Under the pieces are notes generated by a model. The model saw only the letters and a program-made list of their open reading frames with translations, ran no database searches and had not been told where the DNA came from. DNA of 64,000 nt from Panaeolus papilionaceus (taxonomy: Eukaryota > Basidiomycota > Agaricomycetes > Agaricales), in contig JADNRZ010000001.1 of NCBI GenBank assembly GCA_015501605.1, forward strand, positions 186,001-250,000. The letters are read 5' to 3'. This document shows, piece after piece, positions 44,566 through 56,126 of the stretch (positions within the stretch are counted from its first letter, which is position 1; each line of letters opens with the position of its first letter). Made by a program: the position numbers and the translations under genes.

Positions 44566-45622
44566 TTATATTGTAACAATGTTGATATCCAGTGTTGGTT
44601 GAAACGTATGTAATAAAACAATAATGACCATGTGTCTACACAATTGAGAATTTAATTTGAAGATGCTTCAGAAATGTAATTGTAATGTGTCTTGTACATA
44701 AGTTGTATTGAATCTACGATGACCCGGGAACAATGGATAAGGAAATTGAAATGGTTAGATGTGGTCGTTAGAGAGACTAGGATGAAGTGACTGAGCCTGT
44801 CACTTTAGGATTGCAAAAGCAGTACGGTATACAAGGTAGGAATAGAGTGGAAGGATGAACGATGAATAGGGAAAAATGGATTGAGTTGATGCTTGTCGGG
44901 AGTCTGTATATCTAGAAATGTCCAGATAAGAGTCGACGGAAGAGACCTGAGAATCTGGATGGTGGATGGACTTGTACGTATGTATGGGGGCAGAACCGTT
45001 GCGGTCGTGGATCATGAGGTGAAAGTCTAATCCCGAAATCGCACTAGGCATTGTCGTTTCTAGGAGACGACTGTATAAGGGCTTAGCGCGGACAGGCGGG
45101 CGGTGGCGAGCGTGAGTGTTGCATGACAAGACAGGAATGGGGTAATATGAGCGATAAGGACGTCGTAGCCTGGTGGTCACCCAACCCGCCATGTAGTACA
45201 ACGCCGTTGATCGTGGGTTGCCAATAGCGCCAACGAGGTGAAATCAGGTCATGAGGCCCGACCCGTCCAGGCAACCTGTCGTGTGCCGCAAAATCGTCGG
45301 TTGTGTTTAAGGACTGGTTGCAAAATGTTATATATCCGCTTCCATGATGAGGATGTGATTAGCTATGACTATGTAAAATGCAAATGAAAAGAGTGTGAAT
45401 TGAGCATGAATCGTAAAAGTTAGGGTACCGCAGCATGTCTCATAAACGCGCCATGATGAAGAAAGGGGGATAACTGAAGAGATAAAAAAAGGGAAAAAAA
45501 GAAAAACCGAAAGAGGGATCAACCTTCTCCAATTGCCAAAGATAGTACATGGTTTTCCGAAAAAATGAGTTGGGGCTTCCTAGTACGAAGAAGCACAGTC
45601 AAGCGATCATAGATGCCTCCCT
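44566..45622. other. Intergenic left of fungalysin copy 3
   Basis: About 1.06 kb with no supported protein gene; it contains the tRNA-like element listed separately. Minus-strand frames at 44800-45201 and 45083-45274 are open but carry no motif and overlap that element. The right end is the 3' flank of fungalysin copy 3. Confidence 0.35.
45161..45260 (+). repeat. tRNA-derived (SINE-like) element candidate
   Basis: A box-A-like word TAGCCTGGTGG at 45166-45176 fits the RNA polymerase III consensus exactly. About 45 nt further on, GATCGTGGGTTGCCAAT (45209-45225) resembles a decayed box B. The words around them do not fold into a complete cloverleaf, so this is not a functional tRNA gene. A poly-A or short-repeat tail and target-site duplication were not found. 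No second copy was seen in the window. Confidence 0.3.
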
Positions 45623-47848
45623 TTAGCAACCAGCTGGAACAGTCCTATCGTTTTTGAAGGTGTTGTCGGCGCCCTCACCGAGACCGCGGCCAGCGAAAGC
45701 TCGCGCCAAGATGCAACGGTTGGCACCGTTGTACCGTCTTTGGTCGGCGGTGAACCAGGCAGCACGGGTTTGCACGACTATTTATAAGCTGATCAGTCAC
45801 TGAAGTCGCTGAAAGCAAGAAATATAACATACAAGTCGGGTTGCATGGTTGCATGGAAAGTGAATCCATGAAGAGACGCATGAAGACAATGTTACCCTCG
45901 GGACCGTCGGGGTTGGTGAATTTCTGATCCGAGAAACCACGCTCCCCGACAAGAGCAGCATAAACATCATGGAGGATTGTAGCCCAGACTTCACCGATTT
46001 CTGAAAATTAGTAAGTCAGCCATGTTGCGATTAAATATGTTGACATGGAACATACCATGAACTTCAGAACGTTCCTGGAGGTCGGCATAGGTCAAGGGAT
46101 TGGTTCCTTGATTGGTGGAATAGGGGAAGGTGCGGATTCCCTTGGCTCTGTTGGCGACGTAGGCAGCCATGACGAAGTCGGTGACGGTCGCGCTCTTCTG
46201 TTGGAACCAGCTGTACAGGACCAAAGAAATATTGGGTTAATTCATGACGAATAGGAAATCCAGCTGGAACGTACTTAGCAAGTGCATCACCCCAACCTTC
46301 TCCCAATCCACCAGCAATTGGAGTTTGGAGGCAACGAGCAGTTCCACCTCCAGTAAGACGATTGGTGATGCCGTGAGTATACTCATGAATGATGATATCA
46401 TTCTGCATAGAACCGTCGCGGTTAGGGTTGGACAAGTCCCAAATGAACATGCGGCACACGCCACTCCTGCCACTGTTTTACAAGATAAATCAGGAGCTGT
46501 GACTAGAATGAATGGTTCAGGATACATACTCGGGAGGTGTGGCGAAGTTGGCATTGTTGACGCCGCTCTGGTCATGCACAGATATAATGACACGGTCATC
46601 CTCCTTTCCACCTTTATCGAAATTGTCCATTTGGAAGTTGAAATTTATTTCGGTAAAGCCGTAGCGGTAGGCAACGTCGTGGACAGTATTGGCAACATAG
46701 AACGCATTAACGCGAGCAGCATTCTGATTTTCCTCAGTGCGAGGATCGTTGTTGTCATCATACGTGTAGTCGAAGTTGAGGCCGTCAGAAGTCTGGTTGA
46801 CGAACCTCCCTTGACCTTGGGCACCGTCCAAGAAGACTAAGGCGTTGTTGCCGCTTCCTACTGTAGAATCACCGAATCCAGTGCTGTGCCACCCAAAGGG
46901 CGATGCCTGTAGATCGGCAGGGTCTTGTAGAGTCTCGACACCATCATCGAAGCTAATTTTGGTGATTGGAACGACGGTGTACTGTCGGAAATATCAGATC
47001 ATGCCACCGTTATAAATCTATTGACTTTACCGATGCGTCCGCAACAAAGTCGTTGATCGATAGGATGTCGCCTGTATGACCATCGATGAAGACCTCGTAC
47101 CAACTACCCAAAGTCTCGTTGCGGAGTTGAATAACATTGGCAAGAGCGACAGACCCATCGTCTTTGACAACGTACTCGAGCGTAGCATTATTATCAAGAA
47201 GAGGAGAGTCAAGTTTCCTCTCAAGATCGGGCAATACAGAACGCCATGAGAAGGTGGGATTTGGATCCGCAATACTGGTGGCATTCACAAATGATGATGA
47301 GTAGGCGTAAACAGAGTCGGTGCCATCGAAAACAATGTTGGCGACTGCGTTAGAGACAGGAATGCCATTCTGCATAAAATCAGTGAAGCCATCCTCATGA
47401 AATTACCGTGAACCATAACGTACGAAGGATTGCTTCAAATAAGCAACACGAGTGTCCTCAAATGCAAATCCAGATGTCCAAGCGACGTTGTCCAAACTGA
47501 CTCCACGAGAGTTGACGTAGGAAAAGGCCTGACTACGGAGAGTGGCCATTCCATCATCTCTTGCTACTAGACCATTTCCATTTGTCGATTTTCCATTACC
47601 AGTTCGAACTGGAATACCAGAGTCGAAAGTCTACAAATTTTAAATTAGTATGAATGAGAACTGGTGATACACCCTAACGCGCCTGGAAAGTAGAAGGGGG
47701 ATGGTAAGAAACAAGTGTTGAATCGCGTTTGTGGTGATGACGGTGAGTTGTATGCTTGATTGTAGAAGGCCAAGGCACTGCCTGAACGCAAGTTGAAAGA
47801 AGGACAGCAAGAAGGATCGGAAAGAAAGGCTTGGTGAAGGTGACCATT
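45623..47848 (-). CDS. Fungalysin, M36 extracellular metalloprotease (copy 3)
   Basis: Secreted zinc endopeptidase, minus strand, ATG at 47846-47848, stop at 45623. The signal peptide is MVTFTKPFFPILLAVLLSTC (cleavage near VQAVP), followed by a His-rich stretch (HTTHRHHHKR) and an FTP/PepSY propeptide with GIPVSNAVANIVFDGTDSVY and LSINDFVADAS. The mature enzyme has FNFQMDNFDKGG, the canonical zinc site IIHEYTHGITNRLTGGG, GEGWGDALA, GEVWATILHDVYAALVGERG and a C-terminal CILARAFAGRGLGEGAD. The first intron must start GCGCGT (GC-AG) to join STFQ to TFDSG in frame. It is closer in layout to copy 2 than to copy 1. It is divergent from the DNA glycosylase gene at 49146. Confidence 0.92.
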
Positions 47849-49145
47849 TTCAAAACGGTTTAAAAATAGAAAAAAAGAAGGGAACGTCAACTAGGACGGA
47901 GTTGAAGAAAATAGAAAAGAGGAAAGGTAGAAAATAGAAGAGAGTCGGGAGGGAAAGAAGGGGAGTAAATATGATTTACCGCCATTGTCTACTTATAAGA
48001 GCGTAACAATAGTCGTTAATCTCCTGCTGGTGAACTCCTTTTGTCACTTGAACGCACTTGGCAGTTCGAGGTTGTGCTGACTAATCCGCTTGACTTGTTC
48101 TGTCGCGAACATCTGAATGCAGGTCGTCAGGTCGACAGGATATCAGGACTTGCACATCTAACGGCTGTATACTCCTCAGAGCTCATAAAAGCTTGTGTGT
48201 AAGTTGCTGTAGAATAGGTCAGTGTGTATGTCAACTTGCCCGAGAATCACGACGCGAAAATATTCTCAACCTCGCAATCGATTTTCAAAATGTCGGTTGC
48301 GAGCATTCTTATCTAACAGTTTTCCCCGGATGTCGCATAGAGAGCCTTCTTGGCGCGTTCGATCAAAGACCGGTTGCAGATATTTCCAACGTCGGGCAAA
48401 TGGTAATTGTGTATATGTTGCCAATTGGCCTGGGCTCTGAATCGGGAATGCCTTCAGTTGCCTAAGGGGAACTTGGAAGTTACGCATGGCGGTGAGTCGT
48501 GATCCAGGCTAATCAGGGCCTTCTCCGCTCACGAATTTATAGCCGTATAATACTCGACGTTTCTAAAAAAACTGATGATCTATATGAAAACCTGAAAGCG
48601 TATGGATATCAAGGCTGTTGAGCGTATGCTTAGCGTTTGCATTTAAGACTCGTAGCAAGCCAGCGGCTAGACCGTATGTCGACAGTGCTCAGCCATAGTC
48701 TGCGGACCGTTGCAACCGTGAAATGTTGGAGGTGAAAACCATCACACGAGCCGGCGTCGTATGAGAAACCAAGCCTAAGTGTCGTGTTGTAATCATCAGT
48801 ACCATGAAAACGAGGATTTAGAACAATGGTCAAGAAGTCCTATTGTTCACCAAACGTGATGCGAACGCCGAGTAAAACCAGGTTCGCAGTTATACCACAA
48901 CAAGACGCAACCCATACGTTAGAAGCCTGAAATACAATATCGGAGTTCTGGGCGTTAAGGCAGCGTGTAAATGACTTGAACTGAAAAGCCAGATCATGAT
49001 GGTTGCAGGATGGTTGTCGAATAGGGGCGAATTTGTTTATCTTCTTTGTTTGTACACCGCATTTGACGCCAAACAAATTCGACTTAATCCGAATATGGCT
49101 TGCCCCTAACTTTCACTCCGACCTCGTTGTCTTCAGTCTTCCAAT
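47849..49145. promoter_or_regulatory. Divergent intergenic region, 1.3 kb
   Basis: Lies between the start codons of fungalysin copy 3 (minus) and the DNA glycosylase gene (plus), so promoters of both are inside. Purine-rich tracts (aagaaaatagaaaagaggaa, near 47905) flank the fungalysin start. No gene, RNA or repeat was recognised in the remainder. Confidence 0.4.
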
Positions 49146-50739
49146 ATGAAAGCAGAGCAGATACTTGAAAAAGAAGAGGAAGAAGAGGAAATCACCAATG
49201 TGTCTGCTCTAAGGGAGGGTTTATTTGCTCGATTTGCATATTCCCCAGCCTCAGATTCGAGCATGGTGTGTCGATTCAATTCCTAGTCCACATATTGACA
49301 ATATTCTAACACCAATGTGAAGAATCATAGAGTATCGAGCCCCACAAATCCCAAAGTACAGATAACAGGAAGTAAAAGGAAAGTACCAAAGGAAGAGGAT
49401 GTCGTGGACACCCCCGGACTGTCAAGTACTGAACTGGGTGCTCAGATTCCGGAGGTCCACACTCCTAATAAGAAGGCGAAGAGAACAGGTGAGTCTTGAG
49501 ATAGCTGTGGAATTTTGTGGAACCTACTCACGACTTTGGCTCAGGCGCGTCGAAGATAAAGTACTACCATCATTTGAAAGCGTTGGACGATTGTCTTGCC
49601 AATTGTTTAGACGGTGAGTTAACACAAAGTCTTGAAGCATCTACCCTGGTTGTCATGAGACTCCGGATGTTCGCTCACAAGCACACAAGTCCTTTTTTGT
49701 GGTATTAAGTGAGTCTGATGCTTCACATGTAACCGTCCAGAAGTGGACATGAAAACATCATTTTCTCAAATGCAGCGCCGGAAAGCGTTCTTCCGAGATA
49801 GGACACCACTATGGTAATCCTACGAATCATTTTTGGAGCTGCCTTTACGAGTCAGGTGCCTTTCCTTGCTCCAGCTCAGCGTACTCCGGACTCACACTAC
49901 CTTAGGGTTGATACCCCAGAGACTACGGCCCGAGGATGACGCAGTAATTGCGTCGAAATATGGCATTGGCTTGGTATGTAAAACCACATTCAGTTCTGCG
50001 ACATCAAACGTAAATATCAGATTCGTCAGACGAACCTATGCCATCGACCATCGGTCGAGGTGCGTACCACCATGGTTATATGCTGCATCTCGCTTATCCC
50101 AGACCAGCAAAGTGAAATTGCCAGAGAAGAATTTGTAGAAGGCGTCCCTATTCTTCTCGACAAGTTGAATACCTACAGACCCAGGATTCTATGTTTTGTT
50201 GGGTTAGGTATTGCTGACATCTTCAAGTCAGTCGCTGTTAATGTATGTGTCTGCCCATATTTCTCGGATATGGGCTGCTGAAACATACTCTTATTTAGAC
50301 GAGCGTCGTAGGAGCGAAGATTAAGAAAGCCAAAGCTACGTTGGGATTACAGCCGTATAAATTGGTTCATGATCCCAGTCATAAAGACGGTGGTGAGCCC
50401 ATTTCTGGACGTATCCTCGAATTAATTCTGAGAGCCATGAAGCAGAGCCTTCCGAAACCATATTCTACGCTGTCTCGAGTACATCAGGACGCGTGGTCCG
50501 ATATCAGGTAACTTCAGCATCGACCCACCAGACTAGACAGCTCACACCACTATGATGTTTTTCAGAAGACAGAGAAGGTTGAGCAGTTCAGAGGTGTCTC
50601 TGAGTTGCTCTCGAAGATTAAGAACGGGACATTCGATAGCTCTGGGCTGATACCATTTAAGGCGACCACTCTCAAAGCCAAAGTCGAGGTCAAGGATGAA
50701 GAGGAGATACCGGTTCCACTTCTCGAAGGCGCCTTTTAA
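49146..50739 (+). CDS. G/T-mismatch thymine/uracil-DNA glycosylase (TDG/MUG family)
   Basis: Base-excision repair enzyme that removes T or U mispaired with G; nuclear. Eleven exons (49146-49265, 49323-49488, 49545-49613, 49660-49708, 49776-49855, 49906-49973, 50021-50059, 50108-50242, 50299-50392, 50446-50507, 50566-50739) give 351 residues. An acidic start (EKEEEEEEIT) and a Lys-rich nuclear-signal-like segment (PNKKAKR) precede the catalytic core: VLFCGINAGKRSSEIGHHYG, where Asn of GIN (about residue 135, split by an intron) is the family's catalytic Asn; the usual Pro after it is Ala here. Then NPTNHFWSCLYESG, TNLCHRPSVE, LNTYRPRILCFVG, and FYAVSSTSGRVVRYQ, which holds the Ser-x-x-Ser-x-Arg loop that contacts the abasic site. 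The gene is unusually fragmented, with exons as short as 39 nt, yet all phases agree. Confidence 0.92.
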
Positions 50740-51426
50740 TAGTCGACAGTACTTCCGCTCCTGGAGTTGTGTCAGCAGCGTCACAACGACGTGGTTTCTA
50801 CTGTGTACCACAAACCATGCAACGGACTCCAAGGATGTCGGCTTCATGATTGCCGAGAAGCCAGGTCATATTCCACGCTCCGAGTCTCCGACACCCGAGT
50901 CCGACAAGGCTTATGCCACTCTTCACTTTCACTGAAACTTTCACACTTTCGTCGCCTTTTTCCATCCCACCAATATCAAAGTCATATTCGTTTCCATCAG
51001 TGACATATATACATGCTTTATACATACCTAGGCTTGTGGTATGGAATGTTATGTTGATGTCATCAACCAATAACTTCACGGGCGATTACCATCACTCAAA
51101 ATAGGAGGAGGGCACAATTTGACCTCGCTTAATTCAATGTTACACATATGCATGATATGGCATGGTACAGACGAGGGAATTCAGAAGGAAGCGATGAGAG
51201 ATATGTGACCTCGTTGGCATTATTCACATCGCTCTTAGCCTGTCATCCATCCGGCTACCTGGAAAACACGTTCAACATTTTCTTAAAATACCTTGGCAGG
51301 GGGGAATATTGAATGGCGACAACTTGCATTCTGCTTTCTCGACTTTATACCCTTTCCCTGCTTGTGCTCTGGAATTCCTGCCATAGATCTTTATCTTATT
51401 TCTCTCTCTTAAACTCACAACTTACG
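50740..51426. other. Intergenic, no gene recognised
   Basis: About 690 nt between two plus-strand genes. The right end should hold the promoter of the first SDR gene. Open frames on both strands lack motifs; no repeat or RNA gene was seen. Confidence 0.35.
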
Positions 51427-52825
51427 ATGGGCAACTCCTCTTCTCAGCCATTCGACCCTGTCAAGGACGTCCAAGACATGCAGGGGAAAGTCGTAATTGT
51501 GACTGGGGGAACGTAAGTAAACCAGCAGGGTACTATTACTTCCATGACGTCCCTCTAACCTGACTGTGATTGGCCTGAAGGGGTGGCATTGGACTCGCCA
51601 CAATCCGTCACTTGCTCAGAAAAGGGGCTAAAGTGTACCTCGCAGCACGCAATGAATCATTGGCCACTGGGGCCATTGCTCAATTGGAAGCAGAGGGTGT
51701 GTTGAAGGCTGAGGGCGCAGGTCAGGTTGAGTACATGCACTTGGAATTTGAGGACCCCAAGGGTGCGCAAAAGGTTGCTGAAGAGTTTGTGAGGAAAGAG
51801 CAAAGATTGGATGTGTTGGGTAAGAATTCGTCTTAATTCTTAGATGCTTACCATCAAGTAATATTTTTGCTGACTATTATGCCAATAGTGAACAATGCTG
51901 CATTGTGAGTACATTTGTGAGTCCGGTATTGTGTCATTACTAACTTCCTGCGAATCAATAGGCTTCGAGGACCACATGAGATGGGGAGCGATGGTAAGCT
52001 TTTCCCAAATTTTGAATTCTGTATTTTCTCATTTTTTGCCAGGCGTTTCCAAAATGGCCAGGGTCAAGTACGTCATACTCTCAGAATATCGGATGGGCAA
52101 GTATAAATAACGTTTTTTTTTAGTTATGTTAGCCATGTCGCATTTACGCACACCCTCGTTCCACTCCTCCAAAAGACGGCTCGGGAAAAGGATTCTGATG
52201 TTCGAATCATTACCGTATGTCACTTACTCGCTCAATGTACAGACTTTTCTAACAAAGTATATCACGTCCAGGTTGCCTCGACAATGAACAGGATGGCACC
52301 CGCGAGCACCAAGTTTGAGAAACTTGAGGATCTCAGTCCTAGCTTCAGTAACTCATGGGTGGCCGGGTTCAAGCGCTATGGTGCGTCATTTATTCATTGT
52401 TTTTATTATATTTACTTAAGGATAGGTACTGTTTAGGGCATACGAAGCTCATGCAAATCATGTGGTCCAAGAAGCTTCAAGAACGCCTGAACGCCGATCC
52501 ATCAGCGCCCATCACCGCAATCGCCATCCACCCCGGAGGCGTTGACACATACTCGCATAAGCTCCCACTTCCATGGCTCAGCAAGCGCATATTGGGTCTC
52601 GTTATGGTCGGACCTGTGGAGGGCGCGTATACCTCTGTCTTTGCAGCTGCTGGAAAGAAGGTTGGGGCTGATCGAGAGAAGTACAAAGGGATTTATCTGG
52701 AGGATAAGCCAACAGGCAATATCGTTGTGCCGAATCAGGTCGCTCTTGATGTTGAGCAAAGGGAGAAATTGTGGAAGTTGACGATTGATTATTTGAAGGG
52801 ACAGGGGGTAGATTGTGACATCTAA
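51427..52825 (+). CDS. Short-chain dehydrogenase/reductase (SDR), copy 1
   Basis: NAD(P)H-dependent oxidoreductase of the classical SDR fold, about 329 residues over several short introns; the substrate is unknown. Visible motifs: GKVVIVTGGTGGIGLAT (nucleotide-binding TGxxxGIG, split by intron 1), AARNES (cofactor-selecting region after the second strand), VLVNNAAL (NNAA), RVNYVSHVAFTHTLVPLLQ, RIITVASTMNRM (catalytic Ser), and RYGHTK (YxxxK catalytic pair, split by an intron between Tyr and Gly). Downstream, IHPGGVDT is the usual PG motif. It belongs to the fungal group related to retinol dehydrogenase/WW-domain oxidoreductase. A closely similar gene follows at 53404 and a third relative at 62914. 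Confidence 0.9.
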
Positions 52826-53403
52826 CGGGGTTGTTATGTCGCATCGATATTGGAGGAATGTACTTAAGCATTTTGGGACTAGTGCCTCTCCTTACTGGAC
52901 GAAAGCGCCGAGCCGTAGCGACGCAGGTCTCCGGAAAATAAACGTTCCGAACATGAGCTATCACTAAACATGAAACCATAGATAAGGAGAACTGAACAGG
53001 CCGGAGGGTGATATCTGACAAGGGTGAATGTTGGCACATGGTCAGTTGTAATTCACTGTACCTGTGAACCCCTAACTCGAAGGAGCGATCTAAGTCAAGG
53101 CACAACGTTTAAATAAAACACGATCAGTACTGTCAGCACTGTCTTACATATATTCACGACGAACAGGTGGGCAGGGATGTGGTTGTCTTTGGCTTAGAGT
53201 CGATTACTTTCCCCGGGCTTTCCCCTTGGATCGTTGATTTCTGCGAAGGTGGATTCCGACGACAACGTTTGATGGCGGCATGCCACCATCTCTCGGACTC
53301 AATGCCTATGGGCGGGGTATATCAACACGATGTCGACGAAGTTGAGCTCTCGACGCAAATTTCCCCATCACTTTGAATCATACACACCCTTGACTCATCA
53401 ACC
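52826..53403. promoter_or_regulatory. Gap between tandem SDR genes
   Basis: About 580 nt that contain the 3' end of copy 1 and the promoter of copy 2. A minus-strand frame overlapping copy 1 (52602-53105) is a shadow without motifs. No repeat was seen. Confidence 0.35.
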
Positions 53404-54838
53404 ATGTCTTCGACCGTCGAGTTCGATCCTATAAATGATACTCAGGATATGCACGGAAAGGTGGTGATTGTTACAGGTGGAAAGTACGGATCTCTCACAT
53501 CTGCTCTGCATTCGGCCATCGTGATGGAGCTTATCGATATATCCTGCGTAGCTCAGGTATCGGACTTGCCACAGTTCGCCATTTGGCCAGAAAGGGAGCT
53601 AAAGTGTATATGGCATCTCGAAACGAGTCACGAGCAACGGGTGCGATTGCTCAGCTGGAAGAAGAGGGTCTGTTTCAAGAGCATGGTGTCGGAAGCGTTG
53701 TCTTCCATCATTGCGAGCTGAGCGATCCGAAAGAGGTCAAGAAATCCGCGGAGGAGTTTTTGCAGCGAGAAACAAGACTCGATGTTGTCGGTAGGGTTTT
53801 CGTACATGTGATAACAGAGCGACTGGCTGATGTTTTCGGATTTACTTACCAGTGAACAATGCAGCACAGTTGGTCCTTGATTCTACGGTCTTTAAAGCCC
53901 GCTAACCCTGTCTCCTTAACGCAGGTTGGATGGTGTTTATCATGTACTGCCATCGGGTAACTAATTTTATATTCTTAATGCCATATAACGGTACTGATAT
54001 GGACGTACCCTGCGGAATACCAGGAATATCTTCATCAGCAACTGTCAAGTAAGGAAACCCATCCATTTACTACTTTATTTTTAACGTTGACATCGATTTT
54101 AATTGCTGCACTGCCTTCCAGTTACATTAGCCCATTGGTTTTGGTTCACACCCTGATGCCACTGCTCAAGAAGACCGCCCGGGAAACCGGCTCTGACGTG
54201 AGGATCGTCAACGTTAGTCCATTGTCTTTGATAAACACATGTCGCGTCCCGAAATCCTCATCCATTGTGCTACTCGTAGGTTGTATCTTACGGGCACAAA
54301 TTCATATCCGCGAAGTCGGCCAAGTTCGACACCATTGAAGACATGAGGCCACAGTTTCGATGGAGCCTTTCGCCATGGATGATGCAATACGGTTAGCCAT
54401 TGTTCTCGATTCTCGCTTAAATGTTGATTTCTGAATATCGAGACGTTAGGGCACAACAAGCTCATGATGGTGATGTGGAACATCGCAGTGCAAGAGAAAT
54501 TAGATCGAGACCCCGCCGCTCCCATCACTATGATCTGCCTTCATCCAGGCGCTATTGACACGTTTTCACACCGCACATGGTTCCCTGCACTGACCAAGTG
54601 GCTCGTGTCGTTCTTCATGTTGGAACCACCGGCCGGGGCATACAACACGGTATTTGCCGCTGCTGGAAAGAAGGTTAGTGATCACAAAGAATCATACAAG
54701 GGTGCATATCTGGATTCGAGACCTACGGGGACAATTGGTACTCCCAATCCTGTGGCGTTAGATAGCAAACTTCGAGAGGATCTGTGGAATATCACTGGAG
54801 AGTTCTTATCCAGTATCGGATTATCGATTGATTTTTAG
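53404..54838 (+). CDS. Short-chain dehydrogenase/reductase (SDR), copy 2
   Basis: Tandem paralogue of the gene at 51427 with the same intron arrangement. Motifs: GKVVIVTGGNSGIGLATVRH (the Asn codon spans intron 1: donor after ggaaa, acceptor before ctcagg), ASRNESRATGAIAQLEEEG, VVVNNAAQ, SSATVNYISPLVLVHTLMPL, RIVNVVSYGHKF (catalytic Ser in VVS) and MMQYGHNK (YxxxK, split by an intron). C-terminal LHPGAIDTFSH follows the PG pattern. Exons are many and short, but frame is kept at every junction I checked. It seems functional. The substrate is unknown; both copies differ mainly in the substrate loop before YGHNK/YGHTK. Confidence 0.88.
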
Positions 54839-56126
54839 TATATTTTCTACGTAAAAAGATCATAAACATACGTATTTGAACATGTGTTTGCCTGGTGTTC
54901 CCAAGGTGTTCCCCACCGATTCACCTTGTTTTCATTTTGAATTGGGTATCATTAGTTCACTTCGAAGCATCACTCTTCGAATGTTTGCCAATTCTTGAAT
55001 CCCTCTATAAATTACCGTGAGAATAGCTAGCTTTGACCCGGACCAAACATTGCAAGGAAGGAATTTGTTTGGACAACATGCCAACGCCACTGCTTGTCAT
55101 TGGCCAACATCACTCAATAAACCGCTATATCCTCTTGATTCTCTCTCAGATTACTTGTATATGTGCGAAAGTCAAGGAACAAGAAGCCCGGATACATGAA
55201 AGTTTACATGCGAGCAGTATGAAGTTGAACGCGTTGAGTACACGCGTGTGATAAAGATATGATTCGGAATCCACTAGAGCTGAGTACTCTTGCCCCGATG
55301 CGGGCAAAAAAAACTCAGCAATACGAACTTTACCTTTTTGCTGTGTCCTGACGTTGGCTTAATTTGTTCAGATTCCCAGATCCACCTTGCCCTGCCTCGT
55401 TAGGAAGACCTCCATTCAGTCATTCTATTGAACCAGTCATATCTATTTGGACGAATTAAAGTTCAGCGATTGATAAGTGCCCACTTGTCGCCTGGTCACC
55501 TCGGTGGCACTCTACCGAAACCTCGCCAGCCTGGAGGTGCAAGGGTCGAACAATGACCCCTCGGTGTGTGCTTACCCTTTGTTTTGGTAACCTCATCATG
55601 TATATTTATTGTGTTTGACAGGCCAATGTAATTCATTACGCCAAATCATTAAAACCTGCGCCTCGGAAGCTAAGGTGTGCCTTTTGGGAAGAAAAAAAGG
55701 GAGCAAAGCATATGAGTGCGTGATCAAACCAGGTGTGAGCTCACGATAGAGAACCGTAAAAGTGGGCGCTTATTGATGACAACCCATCTCTGAATCTCCA
55801 CACTACTTTCACTGCCATGAAGTTGACAGATTACAGAGACTCGGCCGATCAACCCGCAGAAGGTATATATACTGCACTGTCTTTATTTGCCGTACGAGCG
55901 CACTCCCTTTCGACACTTCCCCTATAGCAACCCCCTGTTTAACTGCAGACAAAGAGGACCAAGCTATCCCTCCCTCCTGTTTCCAAGGTGCTTCATTCTT
56001 CGCCACTTGACTGTTGTCTCTAGGAGGATTACATCTCCATTATCTCAGAATCTGTATAAAAACGCCAGCATTCAATTTTTTCTGGACCCTCATATCTCAC
56101 AAACTTAACCACTTGAGCAGGGAAGT
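54839..56126. other. 1.3-kb intergenic region
   Basis: No supported gene. The right end is the promoter and 5' leader of the SNF2-RING gene. Short open frames (55017-55251 plus; 55809-56006 minus) lack motifs. No mobile element or RNA gene was seen. Confidence 0.35.

Noticed and set aside
44800..45201. 133-codon minus-strand frame
   Set aside because: It overlaps the tRNA-like element and has no motif or splice support; likely chance.
53404..54838. SDR copy 2 as a pseudogene
   Set aside because: At first the frame seems broken several times, but each break is explained by a short GT-AG intron that restores the SDR motifs in order.
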